In this document: positions 18,498 to 27,300 of the stretch, piece by piece
Position numbering within the stretch: position 1 is the first letter of the stretch
How the letters are laid out: every line of letters starts with the position of its first letter
Source of the DNA: Salinivirgaceae bacterium
Lineage (GTDB): Bacteria > Bacteroidota > Bacteroidia > Bacteroidales > SZUA-534
Assembly (NCBI GenBank): GCA_027858735.1
Contig: JAQICC010000052.1
Span: forward strand, 1 to 53,590
DNA length: 53,590 nucleotides
Direction of reading: 5' to 3'
Notes under the pieces: model-generated
Seen by the model: the letters and a program-made list of their open reading frames with translations, nothing else
What the model was told of the DNA's origin: nothing
The model's database searches: none
Translations under genes and position numbers: made by a program

Positions 18498-20696
18498 ATG
18501 ACACATTTAAAAACTTTCGCAATTGCGTTTTTATTGTTAATCGCAATTTTAGGTAATTCGCAGGTAGTGTTGAATGACACTATACTAAAGTATTTGCCGG
18601 CTACCTCTGAACCACACTCTGAATGGAGAAATCTTGATTTTGACGATTCAAATTGGCAAAATACTTCATTAGGAGATTTTTCAATGAACTGGCATAGTAT
18701 TACAGTAGCAGATTTTCCTATAATTGGTTATGGTGACAGTAATAATGTTAAAATACCAAAAGTTCAAACCTTTTACACAAGGTCTATTGTTCGCTTGAAT
18801 AATCCGAGCGATTATGAGGAGCTCATGATGGTTATTGATTTCGATGATTCATTCGTTGCTTATATAAACGGTGTAGAATTTGCAAGAGCAAACCTTGGGA
18901 AAAATGGTTCCACCACAACTTATGATCAGTTAGCAGACCGATCACATGATTTGCGTGCAATTCAAGGCAGTAATCAAATAGATGTACTTAATGGCTATTA
19001 CATTGACAAGGATTTTATCGATAACCATTTAATTGAAGGAGAAAATGTTCTTTCAATTGAATATCACAACGATAGCATAAATGGCACCGATTTAGGTTTT
19101 TGGGGAGGCGTTGTAATTGACATTACAAATGCTGATTTTAATGTATTTAACCTTCCGTCCAGATATAAAAGATGCATGGAACTTGATTCTACACACTTAC
19201 CCATTATTGTTATTGAATCTGATGAATTTGGAATACCTAAAAAAAGAATTGAAGTATTCGCCACCATTGGTATAATTAACAATGGCAAAGGAAACTACAA
19301 CAAACCATCTAATAGTTATAATGCTCATTTTGGAGATGTAAAAATTGAACTAAGAGGTCAATCATCTGCAGATTACCCAAAAAAATCATACGATTTTGAA
19401 CTAAAAGACCCGGACGGTAAAGACACTAGTATATCACTGTTAGGTTTGCCACGCGAAGCCGATTGGATATTACAAGGGCCCTGGGCCGATAGAAGTCAAT
19501 TTAGAAATGCACTAATTTACGAACTTGGAAGAAAAACAGGTAATTGGTCGCCAAAAGTAAAATTTTGCGAAGTAATTATTAATGGCGAGTATGTTGGTCT
19601 ATATAATTTAATAGAAAAAATCAAAAGAGACTCCAATAGAGTTAACGTTGCCAAATTAAGAGATGAAGAAATTTCAGGAACCGATGTTTCAGGAGGGTAT
19701 ATTTTAAAATATGATAAACCCAATAATAGTACATTTCAAATTGTTTATCCAAAAGATAAAAATATTCAAGATGAACAAGAAACCTACATTCGCGATTTTA
19801 TTGCTGAATATGAGGAAGTTTTGTATTCAAACGAAGGACTTGATGAAGTTGAAGGATATAATAAATATATTGACACTGAATCGCTTATTGATTATATGAT
19901 TATTTCAGAATTGGGAAAGAATTGCGATGCTTATCGCTTTAGTACCTTTTTCCATAAGGATAAGGACGATCGAGACCCACGCTTAAAATATGGACCACTT
20001 TGGGATTTTGATTTATGTTTTGGTAATTCAATTTGGCAAGACGGTTTTAAAACAGACGGCTGGCAATTCGCATACCCCGGTAGTAATGTATTTCATATTT
20101 TACGATTATTTCAAGATCCACTGTTAGTAGATTCCTTTAAATACCGATGGTTTGAGTTAAGAGAAAGTTTTTTGAGTACCGATTCTCTTTTTGCACAAAT
20201 TGATGAACTGGCTCAGGAATTGGAACAGCCGCTCAAAAGAAATTATGAAGTTTGGCCTGTGGTCGATAAGGGTTTGTTCTTTCCCTACTATACTGTTCCA
20301 AATTACGATGAAGAAATAGTGTATATTAAAAACTGGATTTCTGACCGAGTTGTCTGGATTGATGATAATATTGATGATATTTATTATGACGTAACTGACA
20401 TTGAAGATATTCAAGAATTTAATTCATTTCAATTCAAAGCAAACCTTTACCCTAACCCAATGGTTAATGAATTTATTATTGACTTAAACATGCCAAAATC
20501 AGGTATGCTTGGAATTGAAATTATTGATATTACCGGAAAAGTCGTTAGTATTATTGAAAGCTCCTACGTTGATAAAGGCAATTATAAAGTTTACTATAAC
20601 AAAGGAAACGAAGATTTAAAAAGAGGGTTGCACATTGTGAACTTAAAACTAGATGGGAAATCTTATTATCAAATGAAGGTTATGGTTGATAATTAA
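18498..20696 (+). CDS. Secreted CotH-family (kinase-like) protein with T9SS domain
   Basis: 732 residues. Signal peptide 1-21 (FLLLIAILGNSQ). Residues ~22-210 form a galactose-binding-like jelly roll of two halves (WRNLDFDDSNWQNTSLGDF; FDDSFVAYINGVEFARAN). Residues ~235-590 are the CotH domain: KIELRGQSSADYPKKSYDFEL, WILQGPWADRSQFRNAL, GLYNLIEKI, GGYILKYDK and the metal-binding LWDFDLCFGN (D503, D505). The T9SS domain (LYPNPMVNEF...) fills the last ~85 residues. CotH of Bacillus is an atypical protein kinase acting on spore-coat proteins. Here the target outside the cell is unknown; surface proteins of this locus are candidates by proximity only. A long terminator hairpin follows. Confidence 0.88.
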   Translation: MTHLKTFAIAFLLLIAILGNSQVVLNDTILKYLPATSEPHSEWRNLDFDDSNWQNTSLGDFSMNWHSITVADFPIIGYGDSNNVKIPKVQTFYTRSIVRLNNPSDYEELMMVIDFDDSFVAYINGVEFARANLGKNGSTTTYDQLADRSHDLRAIQGSNQIDVLNGYYIDKDFIDNHLIEGENVLSIEYHNDSINGTDLGFWGGVVIDITNADFNVFNLPSRYKRCMELDSTHLPIIVIESDEFGIPKKRIEVFATIGIINNGKGNYNKPSNSYNAHFGDVKIELRGQSSADYPKKSYDFELKDPDGKDTSISLLGLPREADWILQGPWADRSQFRNALIYELGRKTGNWSPKVKFCEVIINGEYVGLYNLIEKIKRDSNRVNVAKLRDEEISGTDVSGGYILKYDKPNNSTFQIVYPKDKNIQDEQETYIRDFIAEYEEVLYSNEGLDEVEGYNKYIDTESLIDYMIISELGKNCDAYRFSTFFHKDKDDRDPRLKYGPLWDFDLCFGNSIWQDGFKTDGWQFAYPGSNVFHILRLFQDPLLVDSFKYRWFELRESFLSTDSLFAQIDELAQELEQPLKRNYEVWPVVDKGLFFPYYTVPNYDEEIVYIKNWISDRVVWIDDNIDDIYYDVTDIEDIQEFNSFQFKANLYPNPMVNEFIIDLNMPKSGMLGIEIIDITGKVVSIIESSYVDKGNYKVYYNKGNEDLKRGLHIVNLKLDGKSYYQMKVMVDN

Positions 20697-20742
20697 ATAT
20701 TGTTTGTGATATTTATAAGATAAATCGTGTAAATTAATAATT

Positions 20743-20796
20743 AAGGTTTCATGAAAAATATAGGCTAGTCTATATTTTTCATGAAACCTTTTTTGT
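20743..20796 (+). terminator. 21-bp perfect hairpin terminator after the CotH gene
   Basis: Two perfectly complementary 21-nt arms (20743-20763 and 20770-20790) around a 6-nt loop, followed by a run of T. The arms begin AAGGTTTCATG and end CATGAAACCTT. Unusually long and perfect for a simple terminator; it separates the CotH gene from the regulator gene. Confidence 0.85.
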
Positions 20797-20798
20797 TG

Positions 20799-20829
20799 TT
20801 TGCATAATTAAAAATACATGTTACTTTTA
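20799..20829 (+). promoter_or_regulatory. Promoter of the propeller/LuxR regulator
   Basis: TTTG (20799-20802), a 19-bp spacer, then TACTTTTA (20822-20829), 7 of 8 to TAnnTTTG. It ends only 8 bp before the ATG at 20838, so the transcript would be nearly leaderless, or translation starts further in. Confidence 0.4.
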
Positions 20830-20837
20830 TTGATAAT

Positions 20838-23738
20838 ATGGGGAAAGGGCAAGTTTTAAAATTATACTACAATAAATCAGCTAAGAGCAAAAAAATCGTG
20901 CTGCTTATTTACCTATGGTGTTTATTTTTCAATCTAGGCGCCCAAAATACCATGTTTGGTATTCCATTTATTACCAATTATACAAAAAACGAAATTGGAA
21001 TATCAAGTCAAAACCATTCCATAGTGCAAGATAGTCGCGGCATAATATACCTGGCAAATGACTACGGTATACTTGAATTTGACGGTTCAAATTGGACCAT
21101 AATACAAAATGCTACCAATGGATCCAATGTTAAATCTTTAGCTATTGATAACAATGATAGATTATATGCTGGGGCTCAAGGCGATTTTGGATATTTAGAC
21201 TATCATGATGAATATAAATTAATTTTTAAATCGCTAATAGATAAAATTCCTGAAAAGTATCGGAATTTTGGTGATGTTTGGCAAACCCATGTTACCTCTC
21301 AAGGAATTGTCTTTCATTCATGGGATGCAACCTATATATACAGTAACGATACCATTCAGGTAATTGATTTTAAAGAGTTAAGCAAGGAATCGTTTTTGGT
21401 TAGAGACACTGTTTATATTCAAGCTCACAATGGATTGTACAAGCTAGATGATGGCAATCTATCAAAGGTTCCTTTCTTAGACTATTTTTCCGATAAAGAA
21501 GTTTCATTTATGTTGCCCCATGGAAATTCCGACTTTTTAATTGGTACCAAATTCAATGGACTTTTTATTGCCAATAAGTTTTCAATAAATCCATTTTCCA
21601 TTAAAGGGATAATACCCCTTAAAAATTTTCAACTGAATAAAGGATTATTGCTTAAAAATGGCAATTTCATTTTAACTACAATTCAAAATGGCATTTTATT
21701 TATTGATTCAAATGGCAAATTGCTTAACTTTTTACATAAATATAATGGTTTGCAAAGCAATGCAGCCAGTAGCCTATTTAGTGATAAATCGGGAAATTTA
21801 TGGTTAGGCTCAAATGGTGTTGATTTTATTGAAACATCTTCCCCTTTTAGTGTAATACATATTAATAAAGATGAAGAACATGCTACCTATGCATCATTGC
21901 GCTTTAATAATAAATTATATGTGGCTACCCATCATGGACTCTATTATTCGGAATGGAGTGAATTGACCAAAAGTCTTGATAAATCTGCAACTTTCAAGAG
22001 ACAGGAAGGGCTTCCTGATATAATCTGGAACTTACAAATTATTGATGACGAATTAATAATTTCAACTGAGATTGGATTTTACCAACTATTAAATAATAAA
22101 ACTAAGCTTATTGCAAAGACAGAAGGAGCTTGGCTACTTCAGAAATTTTCTAACCATAAAAACTTATATTTAGGAGGCACTTATACAGGTTTAGTTCTAC
22201 TAAAAAAAATTAACAATAACTGGTTTTTCCATTCTAACTTAAAAGGTTTTAACGAATCAACTCGAGTTATGGAACAAGACAACCTTGGAAATATTTGGAC
22301 AAGCCATGGCTACAAAGGAACCTTTAAATTAAAAATAAATAACAAATTAGATAGTATCGAGAAAATTTCATTTTACGATATACAAAAGGGATTTCCTTCA
22401 AGTATTTACACAGGTGTTTACAAAATTAATAACGAGCTTGTCTTCACTTCTCAATATGGGTTTTATAAATATGATGACATTGCCGACTCTATGATTATTC
22501 ATCCTTTTTACGGTTCAAAAGTTGGTACAAGTGAACATGTAAGATACTTAAAACAGAACAAGCAGAAAACATGGTACATATATGGTGATGAAACTGGTTA
22601 TATAGAAAAATATGCAGATGGTTCTTATTCGGTTGCATCATCACACTTCAATAAACTTGCAGAATATTATATTCCCGGATTTGAGAATTTTTGGTTCTTG
22701 CCCAATAGCGATGGTATAATTGGAACAAAGCAAGACTTAATTTATTATAATGCAAGTATTAAAAACGACTACAATAAGGCATTCAATTCCTTATTGCGCA
22801 GGGTAGAATGCCCAATTAACAATTCCATTATTTACGACGACCGTTACGAATTCTTATGCGATACAGTTATAAACCAAAATCCAAAAATTGAATATATTTA
22901 TAACAATATTATTTTTAGATTTTCGGCTAGTTTTTATGAAAACATTAAAAATCTTACATTTAGCTATTACCTTGAAGGTTTTGATAAAAATTGGTCGGAA
23001 TGGGGAGCGGAGAACCATAAAGAATACACAAATTTACCTGAGGGGGAGTACACCTTTCGATTAAAAGCAAAGAACATATATAATATAGAAAGTAATGAAA
23101 CTACTTTTACATTAACCATACTTCCTCCATGGTACAGAGAAACCTGGGCGTATATTATATACGCACTGTTATTTATTGGTTTTATTATACTCATATTTAA
23201 ATTACGTGGTATACAGTTACAAAAAGAGAAAACCGTTTTTATTGAAGAACAATTGAAGAAAAGAGAACTACAAGAAGCTAAGCACAGTGAAGAAAAATTA
23301 AAAAATGAGCTTCTAACAAAAAGTACCGAATTAGCTTCATTAGCATCAAATGTTATTTACAAAAACGAGCGTATTTCAGAGATTAAACAAAAACTATCGG
23401 AGCTTACTCCAATTGCAGCCGATAAAGTAAGCAAAAAACTTACAAAAGTACTTGCTTTTATTGAAAACGAATTGGAAGACGATAACTGGGAGAATTTTGA
23501 ATACCGATTTAATCAAGCCCATAATAACTTTATAAAACGCTTTAAAGCAACCTATCCTGAACTTACTCCAAAAGATTTAAAGTTTTGTGCTTATCTAAGA
23601 ATGAATCTTAGCACTAAAGAAATAGCTCAATTATTAAATATGACTATTCGTGGTGTAGAAAATGCCAAATACAGAATTAGGAAAAGAGTTGAATTAGATT
23701 CCAATGATAATTTAACAAATTTTGTAATATCCTTTTAA
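20838..23738 (+). CDS. One-protein membrane regulator: beta-propeller sensor, Y_Y_Y, LuxR HTH
   Basis: 966 residues. Signal/anchor segment (KKIVLLIYLWCLFFNLGAQ, ~18-36); periplasmic two-component-type beta-propeller ~40-670 with repeats such as HSIVQDSRGIIYLANDYGILEFDG and SGNLWLGSNGV; Y_Y_Y domain ~690-765 (YYLEGFDKNWSEWG...YTNLPEGEYTFRLKAKN); one transmembrane helix ~770-790 (WAYIIYALLFIGFIILIFKL); coiled-coil linker; C-terminal LuxR-type HTH ~908-966 (LTPKDLKFCAYLRMNLSTKEIAQLL). It lacks the histidine kinase and receiver of the related hybrid two-component regulators, so ligand binding outside must be passed directly to the DNA-binding domain. Sitting in the middle of the glucanase locus, it is the likely regulator of that locus, sensing beta-glucan oligosaccharides. 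Confidence 0.92.
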   Translation: MGKGQVLKLYYNKSAKSKKIVLLIYLWCLFFNLGAQNTMFGIPFITNYTKNEIGISSQNHSIVQDSRGIIYLANDYGILEFDGSNWTIIQNATNGSNVKSLAIDNNDRLYAGAQGDFGYLDYHDEYKLIFKSLIDKIPEKYRNFGDVWQTHVTSQGIVFHSWDATYIYSNDTIQVIDFKELSKESFLVRDTVYIQAHNGLYKLDDGNLSKVPFLDYFSDKEVSFMLPHGNSDFLIGTKFNGLFIANKFSINPFSIKGIIPLKNFQLNKGLLLKNGNFILTTIQNGILFIDSNGKLLNFLHKYNGLQSNAASSLFSDKSGNLWLGSNGVDFIETSSPFSVIHINKDEEHATYASLRFNNKLYVATHHGLYYSEWSELTKSLDKSATFKRQEGLPDIIWNLQIIDDELIISTEIGFYQLLNNKTKLIAKTEGAWLLQKFSNHKNLYLGGTYTGLVLLKKINNNWFFHSNLKGFNESTRVMEQDNLGNIWTSHGYKGTFKLKINNKLDSIEKISFYDIQKGFPSSIYTGVYKINNELVFTSQYGFYKYDDIADSMIIHPFYGSKVGTSEHVRYLKQNKQKTWYIYGDETGYIEKYADGSYSVASSHFNKLAEYYIPGFENFWFLPNSDGIIGTKQDLIYYNASIKNDYNKAFNSLLRRVECPINNSIIYDDRYEFLCDTVINQNPKIEYIYNNIIFRFSASFYENIKNLTFSYYLEGFDKNWSEWGAENHKEYTNLPEGEYTFRLKAKNIYNIESNETTFTLTILPPWYRETWAYIIYALLFIGFIILIFKLRGIQLQKEKTVFIEEQLKKRELQEAKHSEEKLKNELLTKSTELASLASNVIYKNERISEIKQKLSELTPIAADKVSKKLTKVLAFIENELEDDNWENFEYRFNQAHNNFIKRFKATYPELTPKDLKFCAYLRMNLSTKEIAQLLNMTIRGVENAKYRIRKRVELDSNDNLTNFVISF

Positions 23739-23783
23739 TACACTACACAACAATCTTTAAATCAATTTTACTTTTAACAAAAC

Positions 23784-23814
23784 GTAGTTTTAACGTAGGT
23801 TAAAGTAGGTTTAA
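23784..23814. promoter_or_regulatory. Three helically phased GTAG-type repeats
   Basis: Three copies of GTAG(T/G)TTwAA-like sequence start at 23784, 23795 and 23805 (units AACGTAGTTTT, AACGTAGGTTA, AAGTAGGTTTAAG), 10-11 bp apart, one DNA turn. They lie in the 247-bp gap between the regulator and the glucanase genes, suiting binding of a multimeric activator. GTAGGT is shared with the palindrome at 18409-18426. Confidence 0.4.
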
Positions 23815-23985
23815 GAGTACCCCTTAATTAGCTTTCCTTATCCAATCCTCTCACATTTGTATTCAAGTGATTATAAAAAGAGATTCATGTTTTTTTACAT
23901 GATTCTTAAATGACTTTATGCATAAAGCAATCGCTGAAAATTTATAACCGGGAATATAATCGAATATCAAAAAATGGAGGTGTAA

Positions 23986-24252
23986 ATGGAAAGAATTACT
24001 AAAAAAAATAGGGTTAGCTTGAAAATGCTAAATTTTAAGTACGGCGGATTTATTTTAAATAATATTGCATTATTTAATCTATCAGGTAAAGCTGTTTTCG
24101 AAAAAGACATTTTCATTTACTTATCAAAAAACTCCTTTTCTATTGAGTTACCTAAGCATATGAGCAACGACGATTTACTATTAACAGTATCGACAAGCTA
24201 TGGGCAATACAGCAAACTCATTAATCATTCAACCAAAACAATACAATTATGA
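23986..24252 (+). CDS. Orphan 88-residue T9SS-sorting-domain-like protein
   Basis: Small gene preceded by a strong GGAGG ribosome site (GGAGGTGTAAATG), rare in this window. The product has no signal peptide. From ~residue 22 it reads like the second half of a type A T9SS sorting domain: NNIALFNLSGKAVFEKD, NSFSIELPKHMS, LLLTVSTSYGQYSKLIN, matching the usual 'v.iydlsGk.v' and 'G.Y.v.v...g....k..' strands. The 'YPNP' motif is missing. Its stop overlaps an ATG in frame with the following GH81 gene (ATGA at 24249-24252). It may be a relic of a deleted secreted protein, or a true small coupled gene; without a signal peptide it cannot be an ordinary T9SS cargo. Confidence 0.55.
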   Translation: MERITKKNRVSLKMLNFKYGGFILNNIALFNLSGKAVFEKDIFIYLSKNSFSIELPKHMSNDDLLLTVSTSYGQYSKLINHSTKTIQL

Positions 24253-24338
24253 AACAGCACATGACTGAGATAAATGCTGTGACGAACGATTTGAAGAAGA
24301 ACGAACGCAATCTCAATATGCGCACAAATCTTAAAAGA

Positions 24339-27300
24339 ATGAAAAATTTATTAAACTATAATCTTTTGAAAAACCTTGTTTTTCTTTTTTTGGCGACATC
24401 AATTCAAACGTATGCACAAACTCCTATTACTGTGGGCTCAGGTAGTTACGCATCTTTTCCTCCGGCCGAGGAGCTTGAGTTTGAATGGGAAGGTGTTACT
24501 TATTATAACGATTACGACTTTGTTTATAACAATACAATTTATGTTGCCGATGGTGAATCACGCCCCATTCCTACCAACGATTGGTGGACCAATATTTTGG
24601 TAGAACAATATGGAGGCCTTTTATTTGCCTACCCCTTAGTAATGCAACCTACTGCTGAAGGATTAAACATTCAATATCCGAACGGTTTTAATGCATCGGG
24701 TTCTAATTTAGACCGTGGGGAAGGCATTAAAATAAAGGCTGAAGGCTATACTCCAGATAAAGCCATTGCTTCCGATTGGTCCGACTGGTTGGTAGAAATG
24801 CAATTGCCAGATGCAAGTTCGGAATCTAACATGACCGTTACTATGGCTCATGGTATTCCCTTCACTTATATTGAAACAGAGGGTATAAATCCAATTATTA
24901 CAGCCAGCGCAGGTGCAAGTTATTTTACCAGCAATGGCGATGCTGTAACTTTTCCTGTAACCTCAGGGGAATCATTTATTTTATCCTCGGAAGGAAGACT
25001 ATTTGGAATTCATTTAGGCGATGAAGCAACTGCCAATGTAACAGGGCTGCAATATTTAACAGTTGACTTAGGTGCAAATTATGCTTTATCATCAATTAAT
25101 TTATTGTGGGAAACAGCATTTGCTTCCGGTTATCAAATACAAGTATCGAATGACAACACAAATTGGACAACAATTCAAACGGTAACTAATGGTAATGGCG
25201 GCACAGACAACCTTGCTTTATCGGGAAATGGCCGTTATGTTCGCATATTATTAACCGAACAGGGAACTATTTACGCTTATTCGCTATTTGAAGTTGAAAT
25301 TTACAGTGGGCTTACCAATGTTTCTATAAATAAAACCGCATTAGCTTCGTCAACACAAACAGGCTTCACCCCTGCATTAGCAATTGATGGCAATACTGGA
25401 ACCCGCTGGGCTTCGGAAACAAGTGCAGAAGAAAAGTTGGTGATAAGCATGAATGGTAACAACCATTTTGTGGTATCGGCACTTAAAAGCATGAGCGATT
25501 TAAATGTGTATGAAAACTATGCGCATAACAAACCTGTTGATACTAAAGTGGATTACAGTTATGATGTTACTGGTGGTAAAATGAATACTACGTGGAACAT
25601 TACCACACAAAACCTGAATGGTCAGGCAAACGGAAACACCGTTCAAGGATTTATACCTCATCAATACAAAAACACCACATCATCGAATGTAAGCTATAGC
25701 GGACGTGATTATGTTTCGGCTCGGGGTACACTAAAAACAGCTTTTGGCACATCATTCTCTTTCAGCTATAAATTTGGAGGTATCTTACCAAGTTTTACTG
25801 CTCCTTACTTAAATGCCGCTGATGCAAATGGCTATGATGCCAATGTTTTATACAAGTTTGTATCTGATTTTGCATCAGCAAAAAACAGTTATGGTGGCGA
25901 TACCTATTGGGGTGGAAAAGATTTGGTTAATTTGGCCAAATATACCTTACTAGCCAAAGAGCTAAACCATCAATCGTACGAAAAACTATTGGCCAAAACT
26001 CGCGAAGCCTTGGTAGATTGGCTTACTTATACAAGTGGAGAAACGGCTCATTACTTTGCACACTACGACCGTTGGAAAGCACTTATTGGTTTTGATCAAA
26101 GTTATGGTTCTGCCCAGTTTACGGATAATCATTTTCATTATGGCTATTTAATTCATGCAGCAGGCTTATACGGAATGCTCGATGATAATTTCTTAGCTGA
26201 ATATGGCGATATGCTTCGTTTAGTTACCCAACAATATGCAAATTGGGAACGCGACGACAGCTTCCTTCCCTACTTTAGAACTTTCGATCCATGGATTGGT
26301 CATTCTTATGCTGGTGGTACCTCTTCAGGTGGTGGTAATAATCAGGAATCGACATCTGAAGCTATGCAATCGTGGGTTGGTATGTTTTTATTGGGCGAAG
26401 TTATGGGCGATGATGCTATGCGTGATGCCGGTGCCTTTGGTTATGTGAGCGAGGCTGCTGCCACTATGGAATATTGGTTTGATTGGGATCAGGAAAACTT
26501 GCCTGAAGCCTACCCTCACGATATTGTGGGAATTTTATGGAACGGTGGATACTCTTACGGTACTTACTTTAGTGCTAGTCCTGTTCATATTCACGGAATT
26601 CAGTATTTACCTATTTGCCCGGGCTTTAAATATATGGCCGAAAACAAAACATGGGCAAACAAGGAATACAACGACATGATGAGTGAAGCCTTAGAAACCG
26701 ATGGCCATGCTAATGAAATTGATTTTGGCGATGATTGGGCTCATGTTGCTTTAGGTTTTAAATTACTATCCGATCCTGAATATGTAGCTGATTTTATGAG
26801 TACAAACCTTGCTTTGTCTGAAACAGATACTTCGTACATTATGGATTATGAAGTATCGGGGTTAACCTACTTTTATACCCATGCTATTCAAAACTTAGGC
26901 GCCTTTTCATTCAATTATTATAGCAATTTTCCTGCAAGTAGCGTTTTTGAAAACAATGGAGCTTTTAGCCATGCAGTGGTTTACAACTCATCAACAAGTA
27001 CACAAACATGTAATATTTATAATTTATCAGGCGGAGTTGTTGCTTCTTTCTCTGTACCGGCTAAAAGCATGTATACTTATCCTGAATTACCTACAAACGG
27101 TCAAAAGCCTGCAGGTTGTTACAATTTAACTAGCGATGTATTTGCTACATCGGGCAATGCATCAGCTTCTGCTGCTGTTGATGGCAGCATGGGTACACGT
27201 TGGAGCGCAGAATCTACCGATCCATGTTATTTTATTCTCGATTTAGGAACAAAATGCGCCATAAGTGAAATAAGCATTAGCTGGGAAACTGCAAGTGCTT

